Notes: generated by a model from the sequence alone, not told the origin. Counted from the stretch's first letter, positions 19,612 through 28,667 are shown. The stretch is DNA of 64,000 bases from Ruoffia tabacinasalis (GCF_005864045.1 NZ_VBSP01000002.1:1-64000), one strand, 5' to 3'. Made by a program: numbers and translations.

Positions 19612-21099
19612 CTATGATAATTGACTTAAAAATACGCTTCCTAATGTATATCCTACCAATACTGCACTTGCGGCACTCCATAATAATAAGTAAAAACCAT
19701 ATAATAAAGCATCTTTAGCTGTGGTCCAACCAGATCCAATTGAGATAGCAATATAAGGCATTGCCGGTGGTGTCATGTATGCGAGTGACGCCATGAATCC
19801 AATTAAACTCGCAACGACTGCCACGTTTATTGGTAAATCCACCTGTGAACCCGCAATTGTAATAACTATGGTTGTAACAACTGACACAGTTACTAAGTTT
19901 GATGAGAAATTTGTTTGCAAGGCTGCCCAAATGATGAAGACTAATACCATTAATAATGGTGATAAGCCAACTAACAGTGGTGTTAAGAATGATTCGATTA
20001 AAGTAATTACACCCATATCAGGATTCGATAAGAAGCTACCCAAAGTGAGTGTCACCGCTACGATCAGTAAGCTCGGCCAGAACACACCTTTAGAAATTCC
20101 CTCTTGTAACTTTACTAACGGCTTCCCATCAACATGAACCACTGCTAATGCTAAAGCACCAATCATAGGTGGAAAGGCAATTCCTGCTGATTTTAGAAAT
20201 GCTGCCACTCCAGGTAAGATAAAGCCTAATACTTCTGGTAATAACCATAAAGCAACAACCCCACCAAAGATCAGAACGACTGCTTTTTCCTTTTTATCCG
20301 CTTTTGGTAAATCTGATAATGAAGCAATCTCACCCAGTTTTACGTTAGATAAATCCATTCGCCAAATCCACTTTAGAGAGACTAAAAGAATTAAGAAAAT
20401 TGTTAAGCCTGCTGGCACTGCGAAACTCATATATTGACCATTCGTAATCGCCGTTCCGTAGGCCGTTTCATATAGCCCCATCGCAGTAATTGCGAACACG
20501 TGGTTAATAGGCGTCATCGCTGTTCCAATAGCTATTGAAGCATATAAGGCGACTAATAATTTCGAAGCTTGTTTATCCCCTTTTTCTAATCCGAATTGGG
20601 TCATAACCTCTTCATAGATTGGAAAGGCAATCATAAATAAGATCGTTGGTGAAACGAAAGTACTGATTAATAACATCACCGATAGAAAAGCAAAAACAAA
20701 TCTCCAAGGACTTACTTGAGCCCAAGCACTATTAATTGCCCATGCCGAAACACGCTTTAAAAATGATGTTTGTTCTAAGGCATGTGTCACTAAGAATGTA
20801 AAGAATAAAAAGACAAACGTTGTATTACCAAATGACTGCTGGAAAATTTGTCCATAAGTGACTTCAGGTAGAAAACCTAAACAAATTAAACATAAAATAC
20901 TTGGCCAATCAATGGCAACAAACAGCCACAATACCAAGCTACTAGCAAAAATAGCTAGAACTGAAAAAGTAACGGTTGGAATATTGAATAAACCAATTTG
21001 CATCGTTGAATTCAAAACAGCTAGAGCTAATATAAGTAAACTAATGACGATTGAGATAATCTCACTAGTTTTAAATCCTTTTGATATAGAATTTGACAT
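19612..21099 (-). CDS. SLC13/DASS family permease
   Basis: A 495-residue membrane protein with about 12-13 helices. It fits the divalent anion:sodium symporter (CitT/SdcS) and ArsB-like ion transporter fold: paired re-entrant regions with SPTILFMIAFPIYEEV and MTPPAMPYIAISIGSG, the latter like the second SNT-type hairpin. Substrates in the family are dicarboxylates, citrate or sulfate. Here the neighbours are chorismate mutase and dapL, so an aromatic-pathway acid or another amino-acid precursor is possible but unproven. It is first in the operon, behind an attenuator leader. The ribosome site is GGGGAG. Confidence 0.82.
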   Translation of the reverse strand: MSNSISKGFKTSEIISIVISLLILALAVLNSTMQIGLFNIPTVTFSVLAIFASSLVLWLFVAIDWPSILCLICLGFLPEVTYGQIFQQSFGNTTFVFLFFTFLVTHALEQTSFLKRVSAWAINSAWAQVSPWRFVFAFLSVMLLISTFVSPTILFMIAFPIYEEVMTQFGLEKGDKQASKLLVALYASIAIGTAMTPINHVFAITAMGLYETAYGTAITNGQYMSFAVPAGLTIFLILLVSLKWIWRMDLSNVKLGEIASLSDLPKADKKEKAVVLIFGGVVALWLLPEVLGFILPGVAAFLKSAGIAFPPMIGALALAVVHVDGKPLVKLQEGISKGVFWPSLLIVAVTLTLGSFLSNPDMGVITLIESFLTPLLVGLSPLLMVLVFIIWAALQTNFSSNLVTVSVVTTIVITIAGSQVDLPINVAVVASLIGFMASLAYMTPPAMPYIAISIGSGWTTAKDALLYGFYLLLWSAASAVLVGYTLGSVFLSQLS

Positions 21100-21131
21100 T
21101 GTTTACACTCCCCTTTTTTATAACTTTTCAA

Positions 21132-21165
21132 CAAAAAAACTGCTTAGCATAAACTAAGCAGTTCT
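21132..21165 (-). terminator. Attenuator terminator before the SLC13 operon
   Basis: On the minus strand a perfect 10-bp stem AACTGCTTAG / CTAAGCAGTT is followed by seven T, only about 30 bases before the SLC13 start codon. Its 5' strand can instead pair with 21191-21203. Confidence 0.93.
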
Positions 21166-21360
21166 CGAAACTGGCCATTTTAGGAGGTCCGCTTAATTTA
21201 TACTCTAAGCGGCCAAGACACAACAATATCAAGCCACCATAGATATGAACTTTCGTTATACGTTCATACTAGGTGGTATGAACGCTATCTAAAGTAGCTA
21301 AAATACATTGATTTTAATGTATGGGATAATTGTTGCATGTTCCTAACCTCATTTCTCTGT
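21166..21360 (-). ncRNA. Structured leader (candidate riboswitch) of the SLC13-aroQ-dapL operon
   Basis: The transcript starting near 21360 can fold into P1 (GCAACAAU, 21329-21336, with AUUGUUGU, 21220-21227). P1 encloses P2 (AUACAUU / AAUGUAU, 21303-21322) and P3 (9-bp stem 21261-21284 with loop CACCUA). The P3 loop can pair with GGUG(G) at 21234-21238, a pseudoknot. An anti-antiterminator hairpin (21189-21212) follows. Its segment 21191-21203 can form 13 pairs with the 5' arm of the terminator, so the two states exclude each other. I found none of the T-box, L-box, SAM, TPP, glycine, purine or cobalamin signature blocks. Confidence 0.7.
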
Positions 21361-21367
21361 TTCAAAC

Positions 21368-21396
21368 AGTATACCTGACTACTCACACGAAATCAA
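21368..21396 (-). promoter_or_regulatory. Sigma-A promoter of the SLC13 leader
   Basis: -35 TTGATT and -10 TATACT are exactly 17 bases apart on the minus strand, placing the transcript start near 21360, just before the structured leader. Confidence 0.8.
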
Positions 21397-21444
21397 CATC
21401 AAATTCTAATAATATTTTAATTTATATTATTTTCATTATTTATT

Positions 21445-22395
21445 CTATGAAGCTACTCCCACTGGAACTTCATCAGGCACTTCAATACTTTCATTAAAGA
21501 TTTTGTCAGTGACATTATAATTAAATTCTACTTGCAATGACTCTGGCATGTCCGGATCAGGTTCAGATGCTGAAGCTTCTTCGAGTGTTTGAACATCTGA
21601 ATCAACTATCACTTGAATCGCTGTAATAAAATAATCTTCATCCATTTCGACGGTAATTGTATAATTTAATCCATCAGCCAAAGCAATAGCTTGACCTTCA
21701 TAATTTTCAATTTGGTTACTAATCTCAACACCCGAATCCACTGTTTCTTGAGTCACAGTCATTCCTAACTCTTCTAAGGCTTCAAAGAATTCAATCCATT
21801 CTTCCTCTGTTTCGAAAGAGTTAATTGTGACAGTGTAGCCATTATCATGCTCTTCTACCGTCGTTTTCTCACTTAATAACTGATGCACCCTAGACGGAAT
21901 ATAATAACTACGAATTGATCCTTCGATGACTGATACAAGCATTTGATATTGAGTAGTAATTTGTTCCGCTGGCATACCGAGTACCGTAGTAAGGTCAGCA
22001 GTGACCCATTCACTTTCACCTTCTTTAGTAGAATCTTCTTCAAATGTGTACATTGTTTCATCGATGATATAATTTAGTAAGTGATATGTTTCATCCATTG
22101 TCGACCCATCGTTATGTTCAGCGTTCATCGTTGCGTCTAAATCAAAACCTACTTCAAGTTCGGGCGCTATCTTGACTTGAAGTCTTCCATCAACAGTGTA
22201 GTCCATCGTTCCTTCAGGATAAATTAAATCCATATTACCTTCAAAGTCACCTTTAAAAGATTCAATTTCTTTCAATCCATTAATCACATTTAACAAGACA
22301 TCATCTGGAGCAAGTTCTTGTGCTTTTGCCGGTAAGGGCCCCATAGTTAAGACAACTAATAAAGTAACAAGTATGACGTTTATTATTTTCTTCAT
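21445..22395 (-). CDS. Secreted DUF6612-like protein
   Basis: A 316-residue exported protein with a signal peptide (about 1-25, cleavage after AKA) and no lipobox cysteine. The mature part alternates beta strands and acidic helices: GLKEIESFKGDFEGNMDLIY, GRLQVKIAPELEVGFDLDAT, DETMYTFEEDS and NYTITVEMDEDYFITAIQV. This is the LolA/LppX-like half-barrel layout of DUF6612 proteins, which may bind a lipid or other hydrophobic ligand outside the membrane. Function is unknown. It stands alone between the SLC13 promoter and the ABC exporter terminator. Confidence 0.65.
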   Translation of the reverse strand: MKKIINVILVTLLVVLTMGPLPAKAQELAPDDVLLNVINGLKEIESFKGDFEGNMDLIYPEGTMDYTVDGRLQVKIAPELEVGFDLDATMNAEHNDGSTMDETYHLLNYIIDETMYTFEEDSTKEGESEWVTADLTTVLGMPAEQITTQYQMLVSVIEGSIRSYYIPSRVHQLLSEKTTVEEHDNGYTVTINSFETEEEWIEFFEALEELGMTVTQETVDSGVEISNQIENYEGQAIALADGLNYTITVEMDEDYFITAIQVIVDSDVQTLEEASASEPDPDMPESLQVEFNYNVTDKIFNESIEVPDEVPVGVAS

Positions 22396-22481
22396 TTGTA
22401 AACGCTCCTATCTTCTTTGATACTTATATTATAAGCTTTATATAAACTAAAGTTCAAATATATCGAAGTTTTTGCATATAA

Positions 22482-22518
22482 AAAAAGACATGAACAACGA
22501 TTTGTTCATGTCTTTTGC
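22482..22518 (-). terminator. Terminator of the MarR-ABC exporter operon
   Basis: A 15-bp stem (AAAAGACATGAACAA and its complement) is followed by a T run on the minus strand, just past the stop of the second ABC gene at 22535. Confidence 0.92.
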
Positions 22519-22534
22519 TTATTCAATATTGACT

Positions 22535-24415
22535 TTAATCATCAAATTCCTCAAACGGTGAACCACCTGAAGCGAATTGACTATTGTAAAGATTTGCATA
22601 TTTGTCACCTCTAGCAATTAATTCGTCATGGTTCCCTTGTTCAACAATGTCTCCGTTTTCCATGTATAGAATTAAATCAGAGTTTTTAATTGTTGAAAGA
22701 CGGTGAGCAATAACGAAACTTGTACGACCTTCTACAATACGGTCCATCGCTTGTTGGATGAGAATTTCAGTACGAGTATCGACTGAACTTGTCGCCTCAT
22801 CAAGAATAAGAACTGGACGGTCTGATAACAAGGCTCTCGCAATCGTCACAAGTTGTTTTTGACCTTGTGAGATGTTTGAAGCTTCTTCGTTAATTTCAAA
22901 GTTATAGCCACCAGGTAAGTTCTTAACGAAATTATCTACATGAACAGCTTTGGCTGCTTCAATCACTTCTTCATCCGTTGCGTCTAAACGTCCGTAACGA
23001 ATGTTTTCCATAATTGTTCCGTTAAATAACCAAGTATCTTGCAATACCATCGAAATTGAACGTTGGTAATTAGCACGACTATACGTTTTAACGTCCACAC
23101 CATCTAAGTTAATCGAACCTTTATCAACATCATAGAAACGCATTAACAGCTTAACCATAGTCGATTTACCTGCACCTGTTGGTCCAACCAAGGCGACTTT
23201 TTGTCCCGCTTTTATATCGGCATTAAAGTCTGTAATGATGACTTGATCAGGATTATATCCAAATTGAACATGGTTAAATGATACATCACCGTGTACATTT
23301 TCAATATCTAAAGCATTACCTGTTGTTTGATCTTGTTCTTCTTCATCTAAGAATTCAAACACACGCTCAGCCGCTGCAACCATTGTTTGTAATAAAGTTA
23401 CAATTTGAGCTAACTGAGTGATAGGTTGTGTAAATCGGTTAACGTATTGAGTAAAGGCTTGAATATCCCCAACACGAATCATACCAATAATTACAAGGTA
23501 TGCCCCAACCATTACAACAGCAGCATAGCCAAAGTTTTGTAAGAAACGCATGAATGGGAACATAACACCTGAGTAGAACTGTGATTTCCACGCAGATTCT
23601 TCTAGTTTAGCATTATCTTTATAAAAGACATCAATAGCATTATCTTCTTGGTTAAATGCTCTAACTATATTTTGTCCTGAGAAGTTCTCTTCAATTTGTC
23701 CGTTAATTACACCAAGGGATACTTGTTGTTGACGGAAGTATTTTTGAGATACATTAATTAGTATACGAATTGTAATTAAACTAATTGGTACGACAATTAA
23801 TACAACTAAAGCGAGTATCCAATTAATTGTAAACATAATAATCGCAATACCAAGCATTGTCATGATAGAGTTTAATAATTGAGCAAAACTCTGCGATAAT
23901 GAAGCTCCAAGTGTATCGATATCGTTACTAATTCTTGATAAGACCTCACCATGTGAGTGAGATTCAAAGTATTTCATTGGCATATTATCAATCTTATCTA
24001 ACATCTTTTTACGTAAACCGTAAGTGACATTCTCCGTAACACCTGTCATTACAAAACCTTGAACCCAGTTGAAAATTGAACTCACTACGTATAAGGCTAA
24101 TACTGTTAATAAGATTCTACCAATTACATTAAATTCAATCGAACCTGTTCCTTGAACTTCAGCTAATACACCTTCAAATAATGTTGAAGTGGCTTTACCT
24201 AATTCACGAGGACCAATAATATTAAATAATACAGAGAGAATAGTCGTAAAAAAGACAAGTAACATTGCCCATTTAAAATTCAATACTTCTTTAAAGATTC
24301 GAAGTAAGCTATCTTTAAAGTTTTTTGGTTTTTCTGCGGCGCCTTGACCACGAGGTCCAGGAACTTTTGGTTGATTTTGTACTTTTTCTTCTTGTTGAGT
24401 ATCTTTATCTGCCAT
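22535..24415 (-). CDS. ABC exporter subunit B (membrane plus ATPase)
   Basis: A 626-residue half transporter: a charged cytoplasmic N-terminus (to about 45), six membrane helices (about 50-340), then an ATPase domain with Walker A GPTGAGKST, Q-loop SMVLQDTWLF, signature ISQGQ and Walker B VLILDEATSSVD with the catalytic Glu. The signature has Gln in place of the second residue's usual Gly, as often in one half of heterodimeric exporters. Start and stop overlap the partner gene (TAATG). Together with the partner and the MarR regulator it looks like a drug or lipid exporter of the LmrCD/YheHI type. Confidence 0.93.
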   Translation of the reverse strand: MADKDTQQEEKVQNQPKVPGPRGQGAAEKPKNFKDSLLRIFKEVLNFKWAMLLVFFTTILSVLFNIIGPRELGKATSTLFEGVLAEVQGTGSIEFNVIGRILLTVLALYVVSSIFNWVQGFVMTGVTENVTYGLRKKMLDKIDNMPMKYFESHSHGEVLSRISNDIDTLGASLSQSFAQLLNSIMTMLGIAIIMFTINWILALVVLIVVPISLITIRILINVSQKYFRQQQVSLGVINGQIEENFSGQNIVRAFNQEDNAIDVFYKDNAKLEESAWKSQFYSGVMFPFMRFLQNFGYAAVVMVGAYLVIIGMIRVGDIQAFTQYVNRFTQPITQLAQIVTLLQTMVAAAERVFEFLDEEEQDQTTGNALDIENVHGDVSFNHVQFGYNPDQVIITDFNADIKAGQKVALVGPTGAGKSTMVKLLMRFYDVDKGSINLDGVDVKTYSRANYQRSISMVLQDTWLFNGTIMENIRYGRLDATDEEVIEAAKAVHVDNFVKNLPGGYNFEINEEASNISQGQKQLVTIARALLSDRPVLILDEATSSVDTRTEILIQQAMDRIVEGRTSFVIAHRLSTIKNSDLILYMENGDIVEQGNHDELIARGDKYANLYNSQFASGGSPFEEFDD

Positions 24416-26589
24416 TATTCTCCCTCCCTCTCTTGTTTAAATTGTTCTTCATAATTATCTAATTCGACTTGAGATAATTGAGATGTTGCGATTTCGCGGT
24501 AAACTTCACTTGTTTCCATTAATTCTAAGTGATTACCTAATCCAGCAACTTTACCTTCATCTAGAACAAGAATTTGCTCAGCATCAAGGATCGTACTAAT
24601 ACGTTGAGCAACGATTATCATTGAAGCATCTGAAACTTTTTCACTTAAAGCTTGACGTAATGATGCATCGGTCTTGTAGTCTAAAGCAGAGAAACTGTCA
24701 TCAAAGATGAACACTTTAGGTTGTTTTGCAATGGCACGAGCAATTGATAAACGTTGTTTTTGCCCACCAGACACATTACCTCCACCTTGTGAGATACGTT
24801 CTTTAAAGCCACGTTTTTTTTCTTCGATAAATTCAGTTGCATGAGCAATATCAGCCGATTCATGCATTACTTCATCAGAAAGTGAATCAACACCGTATCC
24901 AATATTACTTTCAATTGTACCTGAGAATAGTACCGCTTTTTGTGGTACATATCCGATAATATCACGGAGTTGTTCTTGACTAATATCTCTGATATCAACG
25001 CCATCAATCTTAATTGATCCTTCTGATACATCATAGAATCTCATTAATAAATTTAAGATCGTTGATTTACCACTACCGGTACCTCCAATAATTGCTGTTG
25101 TCTTACCTGGTTCTGCAGTAAAGCTGATGTTATTAATTACATTATTATCTGCACCAGTAAATTTGTAACTGACGTTATCAAATTCTACGACACCTTTTGG
25201 TGATTCAATTACTTTTACGTCTTCTTTATCATTGATAGATAACGGTGTATCAAGTATTTCTTGGATACGTTCCCCAGAAACGATCGCACGAGGAATCATA
25301 ATTGACATCATCGTTAACATAAAGAATGAGAAGATGACTTGCATTGTATAAGTGATAAATGCCATCATCTCACCTACTTGCATTAAGCCGTCACCAATAC
25401 GGTGGCTACCTACCCAAATAATTAAGACTGAAATACCATTGGCAATCAGTAATAAAATTGGATTCATTAATGCCATTGTACGACCAACAAAGATATAACT
25501 ATTACGTAAATCTTGGTTCGCGCCATCAAAACGTTCAGATTCTAAATCTTGTCGACCAAATGCACGAATAACTTGTAGCCCAGTTAAGATCTCTCTGGCG
25601 AATAAGTTCACTTTATCAATTTGTTTTTGTAACACTTTGAATCTAGGTATTACAACACTCATAAGAATTCCCATAAGAACTCCGACAAGTGATAGAGCTA
25701 AAATCGTAATCCAAGACATTGAAATTTGTGATTGGAATACATAAAATAATGCCCCAATCGCTAACATTGGTGAGAATAACACAATTCTAAAGAATACTGT
25801 TACCACCATTTGTACTTGTTGCACGTCGTTTGTCCCACGTGTAATCAGTGAAGCCGTTGAGAATTTCTCCATCTCTTCATTAGAGAACTGAAGAACTTTT
25901 TCGTAAGATTTTGTTCTTAAAGTACTTCCGACTTTCGCACCAACGACTGCTGCTACATAAGCTGCAAGTGCTCCGCCACCGAATGCAACTAAGGCAATCA
26001 GTAACATTTGTCCACCTTGCGTTAAGACGTAGTTAATTTGAGTACTACTTAAGTCTCCTCCAGCTTCTTCAGTTGTTTCTAAAACTGATTGAATCGCTGT
26101 TGAATGCACCATCGCAGGTCCGAGTGTATTCATTTTTTCAACGTACTCATCACGCATACCAGATAAGTCCATCACTTCTGAACTATCACTTTCTTGAGCT
26201 GTCGCTGCTAATTCTTCTTCAGACATCCCTGAGATTGTCTGATACATAGCTAAAGGAACTTCAAAAGATTCACTTAAAGCTGTCATCAATTCTTCATTTT
26301 CTTCAACGGAACTTTTAATTGTATAATTGCCGTTTCCATCTTGTGTATAATGCTCTTCAATTAATTCCTGTTCTTCAGGTAATAATAACATCTCGAATTC
26401 CGACATTGAATTGGCGGTCATTTTTAATGGTACTGCTAATTCCACACCTCTGTTTTGAATCCCAACGTCAACTAAGTTAGACGTATAAGTTGGTAACAAA
26501 AGCGTTGTGAATGCTTGTATAAAATGCGCAACAAGGGCAATAATAACCCATTTCCAATGAGGTTTTAAATGATTAATTAAATTTTTCAT
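24415..26589 (-). CDS. ABC exporter subunit A with an extracytoplasmic insertion and degenerate ATP site
   Basis: 724 residues, longer than the usual 580. About 140 extra residues (roughly 45-185) lie between the first two membrane helices, on the outer face, rich in Glu and Ser. The ATPase domain has Walker A GGTGSGKST and signature VSGGQ, but Walker B reads VFIFDDSFSALD, with Asp instead of the catalytic Glu. This marks the non-hydrolysing site of a heterodimeric exporter, complemented by subunit B. It starts nine bases after the MarR gene, so all three are co-transcribed. The role of the insertion is unknown. Confidence 0.92.
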   Translation of the reverse strand: MKNLINHLKPHWKWVIIALVAHFIQAFTTLLLPTYTSNLVDVGIQNRGVELAVPLKMTANSMSEFEMLLLPEEQELIEEHYTQDGNGNYTIKSSVEENEELMTALSESFEVPLAMYQTISGMSEEELAATAQESDSSEVMDLSGMRDEYVEKMNTLGPAMVHSTAIQSVLETTEEAGGDLSSTQINYVLTQGGQMLLIALVAFGGGALAAYVAAVVGAKVGSTLRTKSYEKVLQFSNEEMEKFSTASLITRGTNDVQQVQMVVTVFFRIVLFSPMLAIGALFYVFQSQISMSWITILALSLVGVLMGILMSVVIPRFKVLQKQIDKVNLFAREILTGLQVIRAFGRQDLESERFDGANQDLRNSYIFVGRTMALMNPILLLIANGISVLIIWVGSHRIGDGLMQVGEMMAFITYTMQVIFSFFMLTMMSIMIPRAIVSGERIQEILDTPLSINDKEDVKVIESPKGVVEFDNVSYKFTGADNNVINNISFTAEPGKTTAIIGGTGSGKSTILNLLMRFYDVSEGSIKIDGVDIRDISQEQLRDIIGYVPQKAVLFSGTIESNIGYGVDSLSDEVMHESADIAHATEFIEEKKRGFKERISQGGGNVSGGQKQRLSIARAIAKQPKVFIFDDSFSALDYKTDASLRQALSEKVSDASMIIVAQRISTILDAEQILVLDEGKVAGLGNHLELMETSEVYREIATSQLSQVELDNYEEQFKQEREGE

Positions 26590-26598
26590 ATAATATTA

Positions 26599-27051
26599 CT
26601 ATTCCTCACTTTCCTCTTTTATTTTATTTAAGACTTTTGTCAGTCGAGCTCCTGTATCGAGAAAGACACGGATCTCTTCTTCAGTAAACTCATCAAAAAT
26701 AATTTTCATTGAGTTTTCCATATGTTGAATGGCTCGCTCATAATTTTCTTTTCCCTCATCTGATAATTTAAGAAAGATATTACGGCGATCATCTGGGTCA
26801 TCTTCTTGAATCAGCCATTCTTTTTGAACCAAGCCTTTGACCGTTCTAGATATTGCTGGTGAAGATACGTTCATTAAAGTAGCTAATTCACGAGAGGTCA
26901 ACATTTTATCTTCTTCTCGATGAGTTTTCCATACATGAAACAGTATCTTGAACTCGCTTTTTGACATCACTGACCGACCTTGAACTTCTGCAGCTCTAGA
27001 AAACATTTGCGACATGTTGTACATCTGATGCACTAAATGACGCTTTTTCAC
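26599..27051 (-). CDS. MarR family regulator of the ABC exporter
   Basis: A 150-residue winged-helix repressor: helix-turn-helix LTSRELATLMNVSSPAISRTVKGLVQKEWL (about 52-81) and wing QEDDPDDRRNIFLKLSDEG with the conserved D-R. It starts with GTG behind AAGGAGGTG. It is first in the operon with two ABC exporter halves. Two identical-pattern palindromes overlap and follow the -10 box of its own promoter, so it very likely represses this operon and is released by a compound the exporter removes. Confidence 0.93.
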   Translation of the reverse strand: MKKRHLVHQMYNMSQMFSRAAEVQGRSVMSKSEFKILFHVWKTHREEDKMLTSRELATLMNVSSPAISRTVKGLVQKEWLIQEDDPDDRRNIFLKLSDEGKENYERAIQHMENSMKIIFDEFTEEEIRVFLDTGARLTKVLNKIKEESEE

Positions 27052-27072
27052 TATAACACCTCCTTAAATAAC

Positions 27073-27101
27073 TTAACTTCGTTAATAGTTAACCTTGTTA
27101 A
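27073..27101. promoter_or_regulatory. Twin MarR operators
   Basis: Two palindromes of the form TTAAC-n3-GTTAA (27073-27085 and 27089-27101) are spaced 16 bases, centre to centre, between the -10 box and the start of the MarR gene. Confidence 0.8.
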
Positions 27102-27129
27102 TTATAAGCGAGTTATTATATAAATTCAA
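27101..27129 (-). promoter_or_regulatory. Promoter of the MarR-ABC exporter operon
   Basis: -35 TTGAAT and -10 TATAAT with a 17-base spacer on the minus strand. The -10 abuts the second MarR palindrome. Confidence 0.85.
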
Positions 27130-27178
27130 GTAAATCATTCAAATAAATCTATGAGTACGATTTATTATCTAAAAATAA

Positions 27179-27206
27179 AAGAACCAGCTATAAATCGCTG
27201 GTTCTC
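27179..27206 (-). terminator. Terminator of the ppdK operon
   Basis: A stem AGAACCAGC / GCTGGTTCT is followed by TTTTATTTTT on the minus strand, after the dikinase regulator gene. Confidence 0.88.
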
Positions 27207-27210
27207 GTGT

Positions 27211-28047
27211 TTATTTCTCAGTTTCATACAATTGATATTTCTTATATTCTTGTATAATATGTTCGGCCATTTCTTCGATAGATTGATTTTCTACACTGAC
27301 GATATGTGCGTCAACTTTATCGAATAAATCGTTCGCAAACATTAATTCAGTTTTCACACGATCAAGACTTGAATAGGTCGCATTCTCATCTAGACCTAGA
27401 AACTTCACTCTTTCTTTACGAATGTCACTAATGTATTTAGGCGACGCTGATAAGCCAAATATCTTTTCTTTTGGAATTTCAAAAATTTCTTGTGGTATGT
27501 TGGCCTCAGGAAAGATGGGTAGATTCGCAACTTTGTAGCCTTTATTAGCTAAATACATACTTAAAGGCGTCTTAGATGAACGAGAAACGCCTAAGATAAC
27601 GATATCAGCTAATTTAAAGCCGCGTCGGTTTTGACCGTCATCATATTTGACCGCAAATTCAATGGCTTGAATTCGTTTGAAGTATTGATCATCCAAATTA
27701 TGTAAACTTCCACTCTGTTCACTCGGTTCTTTGTGAGTGATCGTTGAAATATGCTGTATCAAACCATGAATCGGATTAAAGTAAAACAAGTCATTCTTTT
27801 GGGTAAATTCTTTTGTAAAATAATGTAAGTCTTCATTAACTAAGGTTGCAACGACTGTGGCATGATGCTTTAGTGCATCTTCTAAAATCTCAGTTAATTC
27901 TTCTAACGTATTAATAAATGGAAATCGCTTAACACTTGAATCAGTGAAAGTCGGAAACTGTGCAAGTGCGGCATTTGTTACCCTAATCGCTGTTTCTCCA
28001 ACTGAATCTGATATAACATAAAATGTTTGGTGATTTTTTTCTTGCAT
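27211..28047 (-). CDS. Pyruvate, phosphate dikinase regulatory protein (PPSR/DUF299)
   Basis: A 278-residue bifunctional kinase/phosphorylase that switches PpdK off with ADP and on with phosphate. Seen: FYVISDSVGETA at the N-terminus, the P-loop-like GVSRSSKT (153-160), and the family blocks GLIQHISTITHKEPS and PKYISDIRKERV. Its start overlaps the ccpN stop by one base, and ppdK lies upstream of ccpN, so all three form one operon. Context confirms PpdK rather than PEP synthase as the target. Confidence 0.95.
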   Translation of the reverse strand: MQEKNHQTFYVISDSVGETAIRVTNAALAQFPTFTDSSVKRFPFINTLEELTEILEDALKHHATVVATLVNEDLHYFTKEFTQKNDLFYFNPIHGLIQHISTITHKEPSEQSGSLHNLDDQYFKRIQAIEFAVKYDDGQNRRGFKLADIVILGVSRSSKTPLSMYLANKGYKVANLPIFPEANIPQEIFEIPKEKIFGLSASPKYISDIRKERVKFLGLDENATYSSLDRVKTELMFANDLFDKVDAHIVSVENQSIEEMAEHIIQEYKKYQLYETEK

Positions 28048-28667
28048 TAAGCATCCTCCTCTGAACTTAACTCAACTAGTAAATCAATTATATTCGTCTT
28101 AGACATCTTGCCAATAACTTGATCGTCTGAACTAATTACAGGTAAAGAATCAATCTGATGATTGGATATTAATTCCGCTGCTTTCAGCACCGTCATTTCT
28201 GGTGTAACCGCAATGATGTTAGGCATACGGGTCATGACAATTGCGACGGCGGTCTTCTCTGCTTGACCTGCAATCAAACTTCTTAGTAAGTCTTTTCTTG
28301 ATACAACTCCGATGAGACTTTTAGACGTTGAATCCGCTACATAAAGTGAACCAACATCGTACATGAATAATGAAGTAATCGCATCATTTACCATTGTATC
28401 CGGGTAAACAATGACGGGTTGAATCATCACGTCCGCCACTTTATACTGATTAAATTGCTCAAACAAAAGTGACTGAGGTTCCAGTCCTGAATAGATATAA
28501 CCGACTTTCGGTCTAGCATCCAGAACCCCGGTCATTGTTAAGACAGCCAAGTCACTTCTCAACGTCGACTTTGCTAAACCAAGCTCTTCAGCAATAACAT
28601 CACCACTTACCGGTTCTTTACTTTTAACAATTTCAACAATTTGTTTCTGCCGTTGTGTGAAATTCAT
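28047..28667 (-). CDS. ccpN: CcpN-type repressor (HTH plus two CBS domains)
   Basis: 206 residues: an N-terminal winged helix (about 1-60, RQKQIVEIVKSKEPVSGDVI then LGLAKSTLRSDLAVLTMTG) and two CBS domains (about 78-130 and 142-200) that bind adenine nucleotides. CcpN represses gluconeogenic genes in Bacillus. Here it sits between ppdK and the dikinase regulator. A 20-bp palindrome upstream of ppdK is a likely autoregulatory target. Confidence 0.9.
   Translation of the reverse strand: MNFTQRQKQIVEIVKSKEPVSGDVIAEELGLAKSTLRSDLAVLTMTGVLDARPKVGYIYSGLEPQSLLFEQFNQYKVADVMIQPVIVYPDTMVNDAITSLFMYDVGSLYVADSTSKSLIGVVSRKDLLRSLIAGQAEKTAVAIVMTRMPNIIAVTPEMTVLKAAELISNHQIDSLPVISSDDQVIGKMSKTNIIDLLVELSSEEDA

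Noticed and set aside
21166-21360. T-box or lysine riboswitch before the SLC13 gene
   Set aside because: The GGTGG segment lacks the AGGGTGGnACCGCG context and sits too far from the terminator; the GCCGAA and ACTGTC blocks of the L-box are absent.
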